Positions 33,472 to 46,820 of a stretch of DNA of 64,000 nucleotides are shown here, piece by piece (the first letter of the stretch is position 1; each line of letters begins with the position of its first letter). A model generated the notes under the pieces. The model did not search any database. It saw nothing but the letters and a program-made list of their open reading frames with translations, and was not told the DNA's origin. Both the position numbers and the translations under genes were made by a program. The stretch comes from Choanephora cucurbitarum (Eukaryota > Mucoromycota > Mucoromycetes > Mucorales > Choanephoraceae), in the NCBI GenBank assembly GCA_025331435.1, contig JAIWNI010000086.1, positions 54,936-118,935 on the forward strand, given 5' to 3'.

Positions 33472-35254
33472 TCAAACAGGAAATTGAGAGAAAAAGAAAT
33501 GGAACAAAAAAGAAAGAAAATCGATATGTCACTCAAAACTTCTTTTTTTATATGCCTTTTTTTTTGTTTTCTAGCATGTGATTGTGTTATTTACTATAAT
33601 AATTAGACGATCAGCTATCAAGATTTGCCATGATATGCCCTGGTCTTCTCATCCCGAAAAAAATAATCGAAAAGGCCCAAGAATTGTATAGCCTGACTGT
33701 AACAACTTTAAGCAGATTGTATGCTTATCCAGTGTTCATATAGAATAGAATAAAGTGCAACAAACATTCTATAGACTACACCTATCTTTGCCATCAGTAT
33801 TCAACTCCTTCAAACCTATTTTCACATGCAGTAGGCGTCATTTTGTCAGTTAAAACATCGCCAGTCAAGGTGAATGACATGCAGCGGCTGATCCCATCTA
33901 TCAGCTTATCAATCAATTTGATATAATATTGAATGAATCATCGGTTTTGTGCATAAGCCTTGTTTATAATTGAATGTTGGACTATTATCGTCCAGATCAT
34001 CTGAATAGCCCACTTTATGATTTTTTGTTGTTGTCATAAACAAAGATAGGGCTATCTATTTGTACAGCAGGGCTAATATTTCAACTTCCTTTGTGTTCAA
34101 AACAAAAAAAAAAAAGAACATTCATTGTCATATAAGATAAGTCAGCTAAAAGAATAGCGAAATGAAGCCTTTATACACACTGGAATTGCTATCTACTATT
34201 ACCTGAGAAGAAAATCAAGTCATTATGCAGAAATACTGACTAGTTAAAAGTAATTAGATAGGGCTTATCAGCTTATTGACCAGCTTACATCTTACTTACT
34301 GTGAGATTCAAAAATTATAGGGGTTCATCGGGAAAGTCAGAAAAATACACAAAAAAAAGCTTTATTCCGGGAATCAGTTAGACTGTTGATCCATATGAAA
34401 GGAACTAAGATGACCTATCTATCATACAAAGCTCAAGCAAAGATAAAGTGATGCTGTTAGAAATGAGAAACAATTATTGAATGTCATTTTTGCACATGCT
34501 TTGTGTCCTAAACAATCGTTGATTAGCAATTCTCCAATTCTGTTCCTAATCTCGGAGGATCGGAAGTCTAAGGATATTGGATGGTAAAGCCCATATTTCA
34601 AAAGTTTGAGAGTAAGTGGTAAGTGCACAGATGCTTTTGATCTTTTCTCTTATAGTGGTGAACATGGATTCATGCAGCACCATTCACTGCCTGAGCAAGT
34701 CAAACGGAGCACATACACACACACACGAAGGACAATGTACCACTACTCAGCTGATAAAGAAGCCAAAGAAATGCCTCAAACTGCACCATGAAACCTCATC
34801 TAGAATTATTTTTTGTTTTAAGCGAATGTCTACGTACGAATAGCGACCGATTGCGTTCAACATGTTCGGAACTGATAAGCAAAGCCTAATGTCTATGCCC
34901 CTTTTTGGCACTGTTGTGTTCAATTGAGCATTTGTACTCAAAAGCTTAAATAGTTTTAAGGCAACACAGAATATCCAGTAAATGGCACAATGAATTTATC
35001 GTTTTTGTATTTGTGTTTGATACGAATTAGAAATTCATTTGTTGAACGGCCTAGCTCACCTTTTTTTTTTGTCTTCTTGATAGGATCTTTAAAGTAATCG
35101 GTGCATATTTGCTCAGTTTGAGGAAATGATAACAGTAGGAAGTGTAAATGTTAATTTTTGCTTTATTTTCAGCATTCTATTGTGACAATTAGATTATATC
35201 TCTAATTAAAAGACTAACGATATGTATGAGTATATTACAAAAGAAATAAAAGGT
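33472..35254. other. 1.8-kb intergenic region, no gene seen
   Basis: This is AT-rich DNA between the MIT-protein promoter and the 3' end of GCN1. A short CA run lies near 34712. Several ~60-75-codon open frames are present, none with a motif or splice partners. Confidence 0.5.
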
Positions 35255-38200
35255 CTAAGATTCATTCTTCAAAATCTCGGCGACAGTAGGGTCGACACGA
35301 GGTTGTAAGGCACTAAGAGCCTTTAAGGCAGTAACAGCACGTTCACGAACGATATCGCTTGTTGAGTCAGAGTAAGACTTGACAAAAGTACGTTGCAATT
35401 GTGGCAAGAAAAGCTTGAGATGCATAGGTACCTTGTTCAACATAAGACTATCATTTTATAGAAAAAAAAAGTTAGACATGTTATGTTCAATCTATCTGTT
35501 CAGTTATACATACCTCAATGTTTGCAAAATGGCTGCCTTGACTTCAGCTGGGTAACGATCACCTAAAATACGAATGAGAGGACCAGTAATCTGTGTGACA
35601 AATGGCTTCAAGGCAGTTGCATCGGTACGCTCAATCAAGTCACCTACAGCAAGAGCAGATTGCTCACGAACATCATTAGAACCATACATCAAACCTTGCA
35701 AGAAGATAGGCAAGACACATCCAATACCCTTTGGTAAGCAGAAACCAGGAATGTCAACACCAGCTTGACCGGCTGTTGTGATGGCATGACGAGTAGGGGC
35801 AACCAGCTCTTCGTATTCTTCCTTGGGCAAGGACTTGGTGATTGCACTTAATGCATTCCAGGCGGATTGAATGACCTGCTCAGATGGGTCATCAAGAAGC
35901 AACATCAACAGGTGGATCCAATCAGGGATATAGTAAGAAGCATCAAGCTCAGATTCAGTAAAGAATTGTGCAGTAATGTCACAAGAGACAGCACGCTTAA
36001 GAGGGTTATCATCTCTAACGTATTCCATGAGGGTAACAATCAAGGTATGCAAACCATCTTCGTCGTCAACAGACAACAAGAAGGCTTCAGTAGTAGCCTT
36101 TAATGCTTGAATGGTCTCTTCATCTTCTTCTGCCATGAGTGTTTCGATTAATGCATCAAGGATAGCAATCAATCGCTTGTTCAAAGCAGGACCGGCTACA
36201 GTCACAAGGGAAGCAAGTGCACGAGCATTGAAGGCACTGATAGGTACAGTGATAAGTGTAGGAATAAGGACAGGGAAGACAACGTTGGAACGGACAGACA
36301 TGATTTCCTTAAGTGCAGATAAGGCGTATGAAGATGATTCGTCAGATGATTGAAGCTTGTTGAGCAATGAAGGCAGAATACCGTCAATAGCCTTAGCACC
36401 AATGTTTTGATGAAGGGTATCGAAAGCTAATTATAGAAAGAGAAGAGGTAATTAGACATCAAAAGCAGATAATTAAAAAAAACCATTTAAACTTACCTTG
36501 AGCTGCAGCTTCACGCACTTCTTCAGAAGGATCACATAAAGCACCCTTGACAACAGGGATGATTTGATCAGCAAAGTCCATAACTTGAACCTTATCGGCG
36601 GATGTCATGATTTCACTGTAAGCAAGAGTGACACCCAAGCGAATGCTTTCGTCATCTGATTGCATATCTTGTTCAAGGACAGGAAGGATTTCAGGGAGAA
36701 TACCCTCACCCAATTTCTGGACGAGGTCACCCAAAGTGCGACCAGCAACAGCACGTTGTTCAAAGTTATCACTTGCCAAAATCTTAATGATCATAGAGAC
36801 CATAGAGATCATGATGTCCTTAAGAGTACGGGGAGTGTTAGACACGAGTACCTTCCAGACTTGAAGAGAGGCTTGTCTGACAACACCGGAAGAATCTTGT
36901 CTGACAATGTAAAGGGCAGCCAAGATACGATCTCTTCTTTCCTTGCCAAGAACTTCGATTAACTGCTTCTTCTTGTTATCAGAACCGTAGTCTTCATAAC
37001 CAGCATCAACTTCATCATCAGCCAATTCATCCACATTACCAAGAGCCATGTCGTTGTTCTTGTGTGTGATACCTGTAATACGGAACAAGAGTTCACCAAC
37101 AAGTTGGACTGAACTTTGACGAATACGCCACTTGTTATCAAAGATACCCTTCTCCAATTCAGGCAACAACAAATCGACAGCCTTGGTAGCATAGTTGGTA
37201 ACAATCATACGACCAGCACGCAAAGAGGCTTCACGAACATATTCAGATTCGTCAGCAAGACCTGTAAGAATAGGGGGAATAATACGACCAAGATAAGGTT
37301 GGAAGCGGGTACCGAATGTAGCAGGCAAGTAGATCAAAAGTGAAATGAAACCTTCACGGACATAGGCGCGAGGAGAATCGGCATTAGAGATAATCTCAGG
37401 CAACAAGCCATCAAGACGTTCAAGACCAAGACCAGCAAGGACTTCGGATAGACCTTGAGCAGCACCTTGTCTGTCAACACCACCAGAATCAGTCTTGAGT
37501 GTGTCAAGCAAGTCAAGCACAAGACCAGGGAAGTTCTCTTCTCCCAATTTCTCAACAAGAGCACCCAAAGCCTTGGCAGCAGTACCACGAGCAGCAGGGA
37601 CGGGATCGACCAAGACGCCGTGCAATCCAGGCATGATGATGTTAAGATAGGGCACAAGATCCTTTTGGTCAGTCAAAGAAGCCATGTTACCTACAATTTG
37701 AGCAGACTTGGTCTTGATTTCAGTAGCACGCTCACGAAGACCACGCTCCAGAATAGGCATGACCAAAGCAAGGGAAGGAGGATCAATATAGTGAACAAAG
37801 GAAGTTTGCAAAAGAGCAGTAAGGGCAGGTGCAGTCTTTGTGTTGGGATCACTAAGAGCCTTCAACAGTACAGGTACAAGTTCTTGGATTTCGGGGTTAC
37901 TGATAACTTCACCGAAAAGTTGAAGGGAGCGGTTAGCAGCAGCTTGAACTTGAGAGTGTGTATCAGCCAAGACTTCGGAAATACGAGGAATGATGTTGGG
38001 AAGAGAGACAGAGAGTTGCTTAGGAGCACAGTAAGCCATGGAACCCAAAAGCTCAACTGAAGCCTTCTTGGTACGCCATTGTCTTTCCTCTAAACCTTCC
38101 AAGATGGAGGGCAAGATGAGCTTGACACAGTGACCACTGATCTTACTCATGATAACACGAGCAGCATCAGAAGAAGCTTCACGAACGTCTATGTTGGCAT

Positions 38201-41200
38201 CACTAGAACAGACAAGCAAAAGAGGGATGATTTGAATGATGTAAGGTTCAAACAAACGACCCAAAGTAGCAGACAGTGTTTCAAAGGCAAAGAGAGCACC
38301 TTGTCTGTATTCATACATGCGCTTGTTGTCAACAGCATCCTTCAAACTGTTCATGACGTTGCATTCCTTAAGGGCGGTAATACCGCGACCCTTCACGACA
38401 CCAGCAAGACCGTAAGCGGCACCACGACGATGAGCATACTTCTCACCCTTAAACAACTTGTTGAGCAAGGACTTGATCAAACGAGGTACTTCGTCCTTGC
38501 ACATCTTGATGAGAGGAGGCAAACAATCAGCAACAGCACTTTGTACAGTTTCAGAAGGAGTATCCAATGTCTCAATCAACTTCTCAACGGCTGTGCTGAC
38601 CTTTTCATCACCGGGGTTTAAGTAACCTGCAGCGCCACCATAGAGAATGACAGCAGCTTGACGGATATGGTCTTGAACATCGCTGTTGTCAGTAGGTGAG
38701 TTTAAGTAGGTTTCGAAAGTCTCCAAGAAACCTTCAATGTCTACGTTGCCATAGGCATTGATAGCAGCCATACCAGCTTCGAGCATACGTCTACGGACTT
38801 GCTCATTGCGGTCACCAAGTGCTTGTTCATTGATCAAGAACTTACAGAAGTTGGCAGCATTCTCGAGTTGCATCAAGGGAGCAAGAGCCTTAAGAGTAAG
38901 AGCAAGACCAACACGTGCCTCCCATGGATCAACACGGTCGAGTGTTTCAGGGATAACCATACCATATTCATCATATTCCGGATCAAGAGGGGCAGCTAAT
39001 TTCTTGTACATGGCATAGATAGCTTGAAGTGTGTCATAAGCAGATTCAGGGTATTCCTCGACAGCTTCAGCAAGTGCTTGACTAGCAGCTTGACGAACAT
39101 AATTGCTATCAGAAACAACGTATTCTAACAATTGATCTCTAAAGTTTTCTTCTACTTCCATAGCATTGTCTTCCCATTGAGCCTTAGCCAATTCAGCGTT
39201 GGATTCATTGTCGTCATGACGAGCAACCCAAAGTTGAGGAGAATAGTCGATATCAGTCAAATCTAATAACTCTAATGCCTGAAGAGCAGCAGTACGAACA
39301 AGTACTTCAGAAGAAAGAAGACCTTGGAGGAGAGTATCAATCTCGCTTTGTTCAACAGTATCACCCATGCTTTCACAAAGGGTAACAAGGGAGGTCTTGG
39401 CTGTCTTACTACAAGCAGGGTAATCCTTGATGCTACGCAGCAAGATATCAATCATCTCTTGGCGAGGTAAAATCAAAGACTCACCATGGATACAGTGGAA
39501 GTTAATTACATCAATGGCCATGGTGATTTGTTCAAGGATAGCTTCGTCATTCTTTTCACATCCAACACCGCCTTGAGCAATGACTTGGTAGAGAACAGGA
39601 AAAACGAAACCAAAGGATGCAGGAGGCAATGCACGTGATTCAGTGATGAAACGCAAGCGGAAGAGAACACGAGAAACAAGAGCACCCAAAGGTTCATCTA
39701 ACCAACGCATAGGAATTGGCTGAATTTGGTTAGCACGAAGCGTGGCTAAAGCAATGGCATCGCGAATAGATTGGATATCTTCTGCAACACAATGGCCTAG
39801 TTGGCAATAGGTATCCACCAAGAGCTCGCCTACCAAACGACCAGCTTGATGCTTTCCAGCACTGATTAAGATACGAACAAAATCTACGAGATATTCTTCT
39901 GCAGCTTCACTGTTTCCGTTTACGATAGAGCGAACAACATCGAGACCTAAAGTCAATTTGTCATGAACGCTTTGCACATGAGCACGAATTTCAGCTTCTT
40001 TTCTCAATTGAGCATTGACAGCAGCTTGTTCTTCCTTTGTCAGCTTTTGTGCTACACCCTTCTTCTTGGCCAACTCAGCACGAAGCTCTTCTTCCCATTC
40101 GTCATCGTTCTTGCCCTTTCTATTGTTACGGCTTTCTGTCTTTTTGTTTTTGTTCAAAACATCCACAAATGGAGTGTCAGCAGGTGCCTTCCAGATGTTG
40201 CTTTCCAATTCACCAATATCCTTTGTCAATTCAGGGTTCAAGTTTTGCTCAGCAAAGTCAACAAATTCGACAATAGATTCAGGCGAAATAAAAACAAGAG
40301 TTGAAATGGCAGAAATGGCAGCTTGATAGAAGAGTTCAGACTAAGAATATCAAAATGAAATCAGTCACACTATTTGAATGTTTAACAGTAAGATCTTACC
40401 TCTTGACGAGCTTCAAGAGCTTGCTTGAGAATCTCCAAGACTTTGTGTTCTTTTTCCTTGACAAGCTTTCCAGGATCAACATGAGCACGTTGAACAAGAG
40501 TGATCCAGTTGTATTTGTTAGTGGGAGAAGCAATAAGTTTGTGATGAGACAAGACCATCAAATCAATCAATTCAACACCTTTGCTGGATTCAGGCAAGTC
40601 GGAAGAGAATGAAGTCATGGAATACAAAACAGAAGCTAAGCGACTGATAGCAATATCCTCTCTGTAGTCATCAGTATTGGTTGCAGCAACAGCTGTAGAA
40701 TCCTTTATGTTATGCTCAATGTCCAAAAGCCATTGTTTGACGGCAGGCTTCATAAAACAATTGAGTTTTGAAGCGTCCTTAGTAGCAATGGCAGCTATTT
40801 CATCAAAAGCAGCACGACGGACGGTATGCTCAGAATGGCTAGTGGCAACCCAGATAAGAGCAACAGCTGCCAAATGACCGGCACCTGTGGATTGAAGAGA
40901 ATCTTGACTTTCATTCACAAAAACATGAGCCAATGCTCTAATAAACCAAGTGCCTTCATCAGCAGATAAAGCCTTTGTATAGATACGATCCCACAGAAGA
41001 TAGCTTGGTTTGGGTGAAGATACTAACAGTTGAGAGGGGTATTTTTGAGACTTCAACAGATCGACAACAGCTGGAGGAATAGCAGGCCAGTGTTGAATAC
41101 GACCTGAGATCATGGCAATCATCACATAAACTTCAAGAGGACCGTCTTTCCAAACAAGAGGTTTATCAACAACAGTGTTGAATGTCTTGAAAAGGGCTTG

Positions 41201-42803
41201 TAAGTACTTGACAATGTTGGCACTCAAAGTAGCGCTTGCAGCACCTTGATGATCCCAAACGGTAGAGCCCACAGCTTGAGCCCAGCTCTTTCTAGCCAAA
41301 GGCTTAGCAGCTTGAAGACCGTCTGCTGATGCTTTAACGGCCTTGTTTACGAAATCCTGGTTAGCAGCACAGAATTCATCGTTGTAAATCAAGACAGTCA
41401 AATGTCTACCAATACCATCTACGGCAGCAGCCATAGCTTGTTCATGGGCTTCCTTAACAGTCATAGCAAAGTAGCTTTCCAAAGCCTTTTGACTTACTGT
41501 AGGTTCAGTCACTTGTGCAAGAGATGAAAGAGCATTGTATATGACCACACGATGTTCCCAAGAGCTCACCTTACCACTAGTCAACAATTTGGAAATACCA
41601 TCAGCTACCTTGACCAAGGAATCTGTTCCATGACATTTGCAGGCCAGTGCTTCCCAGAATGATTTAGCGCCATGAACGGTTGTGGGTGAAGTTGAACGCA
41701 GCTGGTTTAGTAGCGAATCAAGCCATTTGTTAGCAAAGATGTCAGATGGATCAAATGAAAAGGCAGGTGTAGCGCGAGCAAGGGCTAACAAGACGACTTC
41801 GGGAGAACGAAGCATAACCTTGTCGAGTACTGGCAAAAAGTCTTTTTCGAATTTCTCTTTGGTGATGAATGTACTGATAAAATCGTTAAATGCGTCTAAT
41901 GCACCCAAATGAACTGCAGTTCTAGAAGATACAATGTTCTTAAGATAGTATTCGATCAATTGAGGTTCTACTTGTTCAATCATGACCTTTCCATCTTGGC
42001 GTGTCTTAAGACGAATGCTGACATCAATGACAGTACCGATCAAAACAGCGTTTTTGAAAGAGGGTGTGCATGTCTGTGCGTTGTTTAGTGCGACATGAAG
42101 GATGACTGGAATAGCTTCTGCGTTGTTTCGAATAGTACGTCTAACATCAGCAACAGCACTTTTGGTGATTGTCTTCTTGGCATCGTTCATAAGTGAATCA
42201 ATCAAAACTGCTTGAGCATTAAGCACGCTGGAGAACATGATGTTTGTCTTTGCGCTTTCAATAGTGGCCTTCTTTAATACGCATGAAAACAATACATTGA
42301 TCCAGGTCAACAAGACGAACCGATCTGCTGCAGGGAATACACATTCACTATTATTGGCATCAAGTCAGTTGATTTTCATTGGCTGCTTCCTATTTTTTTT
42401 ACCCTGTAGGCTTGCGCTTGCCATATCTTTCTGCTTCTCTGACAATCACAGGCACAAGGACCTTTTGGAAAACCTCAGCGTTCCAGTTGTTGAGCTCTTT
42501 CAAAACTTCAATAATAGCCACACGAGAAGCACGATCTTGATAACGAGGAATAGTCAAGAAGATCAACTGCAACAAAGAAGGAAGTGACTCAACAGGAAGA
42601 TCTATAACGCGTTGCTCATGTTAGTCTTCCCTTGTAATAATCTCGGTGAGATCAATACCTTTTCTACGAATACGGATCAAGAGTACATGGTTCAAGAAGT
42701 CAAGTCTGTCAGAAACACCAGAGTAGGTGATTGTTGTCATGACTCTGGTCCTAATGAACTCAGGCCAACCAAGTTCGCCAGTATTTTCTTGCAAATCTGC
42801 CAT
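35255..42803 (-). CDS. GCN1: GCN1, HEAT-repeat activator of the eIF2α kinase Gcn2
   Basis: Six exons (42803-42659, 42601-42403, 42347-40400, 40340-36497, 36426-35514, 35447-35255) give 2413 residues, slightly below the ~2600-2700 of other GCN1 proteins. It is almost entirely HEAT repeats. The region in the 3.8-kb exon (RRGAAYGLAGVVKGRGITALKECNVMNSLKDAVDNK, and YIIQIIPLLLVCSSDANIDVREASSDAARVIMSKISGHCVKLILPSIL) is the eEF3-like core that contacts ribosomes. The C-terminal block (QRAVAGRTLGDLVQKLGEGILPEILPVLEQDMQS) lies in the Gcn2-binding part. Gcn1 senses stalled or collided ribosomes and passes uncharged-tRNA signals to Gcn2. The first intron has a textbook branch site (GACTAAC). Strongly preferred codons in the long exon agree with high expression. 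A 14-bp tandem repeat lies upstream. Confidence 0.95.
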
Positions 42804-42890
42804 AACAGTTTATTTGCCTATGAAGAAAATAGCGTTAAAAAAGGTTTTTGAAGAGAAAAGAAGAAAAAAAAATTTAGAGCATTTATAATG

Positions 42891-42918
42891 GACCGACTAA
42901 ATCAGACCGACTAAATCT
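42891..42918. repeat. 14-bp tandem repeat in the GCN1 promoter
   Basis: GACCGACTAAATCA is followed directly by GACCGACTAAATCT, 88-115 bp upstream of the GCN1 ATG. Two near-identical copies in a promoter could be a transcription factor binding pair. The factor is unknown. Confidence 0.55.
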
Positions 42919-44297
42919 GAGTGTTCATTTCCTATCTAATGCATACCTTTTGCTTTTTACATTGATATGAATCTATATAAATGTCTCGGTCGAGCAATAA
43001 ATATGGTTCTATTGAAGAAAAACTCATAAAAATGAGCATGTTTTTAAGTAAGGCCCACTTTCAATGCATAAAAAGAGATTTAGAGAAGATACAAGATCGT
43101 CATATCAGGTCCATTTGTAGGGCTATCTCTTCCAATCAAGTAAATTCAGGTTCGAAACTCATCGAGAATTATCTTTGAAGTGAGCCTCGCTGTATAGATA
43201 AAGTAATAGAAAGGCTTCTTGAGACATAAAGAGGTTACCTTCAGATTTTTTTTACACTGACAGCAGCCCAAACTCTAAAACGCAATGCAACTTTTTTCTT
43301 GCCCAAAAAATACTCATATATACCATTCAATTAATTACTACTGCTATCCATCTCAATAACGCATGTCATGTTTATTATAAAATTTATTCATTTCAAGAAT
43401 CCAAAAGGAATCTTAGAAAGGAATATGCGGTAAGCAAAACGATATGGTTTGAACAATATTGCTGCGGCTTACGAGAGAGCATCTCATTCTAGGAAATAAA
43501 AGTCAGATGTTTAAGTTAAAGTTCACGCGGTTTAAATTTATTGAGTGTCAAAATCATTGCCCTTTGCTCTTTAAAGTATCTGCTCCTTATAAAAAAATCC
43601 CTTTGCTCTTTAAAAGCTTTGGAGCAATCAGTTGTCTTCTCCACTTGTACAAATTGAATATTGCTTCGAAAAGAATTTATAACTCCATTAAGCTCTTCAC
43701 AATTGAGACTAACGCAATGCATACACAACGAAATTGTTTTTATGAAAAAGCGGTTGTGCTAAGATCCTTCATCTGCCAACAAAACCAAAGCAAGTCTACG
43801 CTGAGTTTTTTTTCAGACACAAGCATTTGAGTGAAGGTCTTCACTTTGCTAGTAGCCTTTCATGGTTAATGTATCATTCAATATTTTGAATTCATTTGAG
43901 TAAACTTCTATATCGTCATGATCGTTTATTCACTTGATATCACTAAACCAAACCTCCTTTCATATTAAGTCCCTTCTTCACTTATGATTTAATTTGGATT
44001 TTGCAGCTTCACTGAAAAATCTAAACAAAACATTCAATAGTTCCTGAAGCTTGTGTGCGAAGGCTGCTTCACAAAACTTATGTTCTCTCGCCCAAACAGG
44101 CATGTCAGACACACTACATTATTAGATTCAACATAAACTTTCATTTTGTATAAAAAACAAACAAACAAAGAGCCAATGCCACTTGTATCACCAAACCATA
44201 AGGGAACACAGTCCATGCTTATGAGTGCCCTCAATCCAACTCTTCTCATACCTTTCTTCCTCATTTTTTTTAGCTATCATAATTCCAGCGCTAGCAC

Positions 44298-44371
44298 ACT
44301 TTAGGTTGAGCCTGGCATTATCAGATCTAACTGCCTAGCTTAGTCAGGTTTTATCTGGTTCAGCCTAAAGT
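44298..44371. repeat. Inverted repeat with 15-bp arms (possible hairpin)
   Basis: The left arm 44298-44312 (ACTTTAGGTTGAGCC) pairs with the right arm 44357-44371 (GGTTCAGCCTAAAGT). As plus-strand RNA all 15 positions pair, with two G-U wobbles. The loop is 44 nt. It may be a tiny foldback element or a structured RNA. Confidence 0.55.
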
Positions 44372-44905
44372 TCATAGGCACAAGGCTACTCGAAAAGCGG
44401 GCAAAGAAAACTTCTTGCCGAATTCAAAAAGTGATGATGCTGAGGCCTGATGCTTCAGCGAATGACGACGAATACCTTGACTAAATGAGTTCAAATCAGT
44501 ATAAGAAAGTAACCTTTTTTTTTTTGGTTGAAGTCTTAGGAAGAGTGGTCTCTGCTGAAGTCTTTTATAAGCTAATCGTATAGTTGACTCAGGAAGGTTA
44601 AGGTCTCTTGCAATCTGAGCAAAGTTACTTTGGACACGAAATTGCCGGCCAGTCTACCAAAGCCATAGCTGAAAAGGTATTTTTTGATTTCTTTGATAGA
44701 GGGAGCAACAACAGATGTGCTTATTTTAGTATGTTTATCAAGAAAAGGGTGATGGAAATCGCCATTTGTTTTTTTATACGGACAAAATTTACCAGCTGCA
44801 CTGTCACTTTGAACCCGAAAAAAAGAGCATGATTTTCCTTTCAAAAACTCTCTTTTATTTTGTTTTTATCCAATATCTATAAAATAAAAGAACGGAGAGA
44901 ACACC

Positions 44906-46792
44906 ATGTCTCTTTCACGTAGCTTAGTTGATCTCTATGTTTTGGCAAGTGGTGTGTCCAAAGTAGGAACAACGCTTGTTGCCAGTCAAACATCAGCACT
45001 CTGCCACCACGTCAAAACTTCGAGTTTGTTGAACCCTACACCTATCACTCCAGAAACAACAGTTATACCCAATGAAAAGCCTATAGACCAAGAGATAGCT
45101 ATAGAAGTCCCTTTCCCTGATTACAGCCAAGTCGCACCACCACCGCCACCACCATCCTCAACCGCAGCATCTTCAACCACAGAACCAATAGTGGAAACGC
45201 CTGCTGCAAATGCCGACAAAACAACAACATCAGCACCTTCTTTAAATCCTTTGAAGACAGCTGAGTCTAAGGAACCTGTAATAGACGCTCAACAACCCTT
45301 TGCACCAGTAGATCCTACTTTGTTAGAATCATCAACTGTACCCCCAATTTCAGAGCCCAAAACTGTTGTGTCCGAGATTCAGCGTAAGCAACTAAAGGAA
45401 TCTCGTATCCCTACTACCCGTATCGGTAGACTATGGAATTATGGTACTTTGGCTACAGGCATGGGTGTGGGAGCCATCAACGAGTCCTTCAGGCGAGCAA
45501 CAGGGCTATCACAGGACAATTCGGGCTCCGTTATGCTCAGCGAAAGCAATGTCAATAGGCTAGTCGACAAACTCTCTCGTATGCGAGGTGCAGCTTTAAA
45601 GATGGGTCAGATGTTAAGTATCCAGGGTATTCAGGCATCAGGCAACTCAACAGGCATGCCTCCTCAACTTGAACAAATCCTATTACGTGTCCATGATAGC
45701 GCTAACTATATGCCTCAGAAGCAGATGGAAAAAGTGATGAGCAAAGAGCTAGGTAGTGATTGGCAATCCTTATTTAAGGAATTCGATCCTGTTCCTATCG
45801 CTGCTGCTTCTATTGGCCAAGTCCATGCAGCCACTCTGGCTGAGACCAATGAATCTGTTGTGATCAAGGTGCAATATCCTGGTGTTGCTGATTCAATTGA
45901 TAGCGATTTGAGCAATTTAAAGGCACTTGTGACATTTAGCAATCTGCTACCTCGTGGACTGTATTTGGATAACACGATCCGAGTTACTAAAGAAGAACTT
46001 GCTTGGGAATGTGATTATATTCGTGAAGCTAACAACGCTATTCGCTTCAAATCATTGTTAGAGGGCGATCGACGATATAAGGTGCCTAAAATGTTCAAGG
46101 ATTTATGTACTGAGCGTGTGTTAGTAAGCGAACGTTTAAATGGACGTGTCTTGAGTAAAGCTGTAGAAGAACCACAAGATATCCGTAACCAGGTATATAG
46201 TATTGGTCAGAATGTATTTTGCGAAATCAGCTAAAGAAAAAAAATCAAACAATAATAGTTGGGCGAAAACCTCTTGCGTCTCTGTCTCCGAGAGGTGTTC
46301 TCATTCCGCTTTATGCAAACAGATCCAAACTGGTCTAATTTCTTTTACAACAAAAATCAAGTAGAACTACTTGACTTTGGTGCTTGTCGAGAATATTCAA
46401 AAGAATTTTTGGATCTTTATGGTCGCATCTTGATGTCAGCAGCTAGAAATGATCGTGAAGGTGTATGGGAGTATTCTAGAGCATTAGGATTCGTAACAGG
46501 ATATGAGACTGAGGTCATGCGTAATGCTCACATTGACAGTGTTATGGTTTTGGGTGAACCATTCAGAGAATCTGCACCCGACAACTTTGACTTCACGAGC
46601 CAGACAATTACACAACGTGTACGCGAAACCATCCCTGTGATGTTGCGACACAGATTGACTCCTCCTCCAGATGAGACATATGGTCTTCACAAAAAACTTT
46701 CAGGAGCCTTCTTATTATGTACAAAGCTTGGTAGCAAGTTCGATACAAAGGCTGTTTGGAGAGAAGAAGTAGAAGGCCATTTTAGAATGTAA
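44906..46792 (+). CDS. COQ8: COQ8/ADCK3 atypical kinase for ubiquinone biosynthesis
   Basis: Two exons (44906-46213, 46259-46792; 45-nt intron) give 613 residues. The N-terminus resembles animal ADCK3 (SLVDLYVLASGVSKVGTTLVAS) and is followed by a ~120-residue Pro/Thr/Ser-rich linker with a run of seven prolines. The UbiB fold shows the KxGQ motif in MRGAALKMGQMLSIQ (~226-240), the Ala-rich loop in PIAAASIGQVHAA (~298-310), the lysine of VVIKVQYPGV, NWSNF, and DFG in LLDFGACREY (~475). Coq8 is a mitochondrial matrix, inner-membrane-associated ATPase required for the coenzyme Q biosynthetic complex. The full set of UbiB motifs marks it as likely functional. It is longer than yeast Coq8 (501 residues) because of the linker. 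Its stop is only 28 bp from the stop of the convergent GST-like gene. Confidence 0.94.
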
Positions 46793-46820
46793 ATGAATAA
46801 AATCAAGATAATCTTTATTT
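46793..46820. terminator. 28-bp spacer with opposed poly(A) signals (COQ8/GST)
   Basis: AATAAA on the plus strand (46796-46801) lies 3 bp after the COQ8 stop. AATAAA on the minus strand (TTTATT, 46814-46819) lies immediately after the GST-like stop. Cleavage 10-30 nt downstream of either signal would fall in or close to the opposing coding region. Confidence 0.6.

Larger units (their letters stand above)
42804..44905. other. 2.1-kb intergenic region between divergent GCN1 and COQ8
   Basis: It contains a 14-bp tandem repeat near the GCN1 start, a 15-bp-arm inverted repeat at 44298-44371, and a short direct repeat of CCCTTTGCTCTTTAAA at about 43560 and 43600. Open frames at 42981-43178 and 43459-43830 show no family signal. 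No gene is called. Confidence 0.5.

Noticed and set aside
37455..38060. 201-codon frame antisense to GCN1
   Set aside because: Shadow of the strongly biased GCN1 coding sequence, with no family signal.
43151..43165. B-box-like GGTTCGAAAC near 43153
   Set aside because: The surrounding sequence does not fold into a tRNA and lacks an A box.
42981..43178. 65-codon frame upstream of GCN1
   Set aside because: No homology features and no splice continuation.
43459..43830. 123-codon frame with Phe/Lys/Ile-rich product
   Set aside because: Composition of translated AT-rich DNA with an internal direct repeat; no domain.
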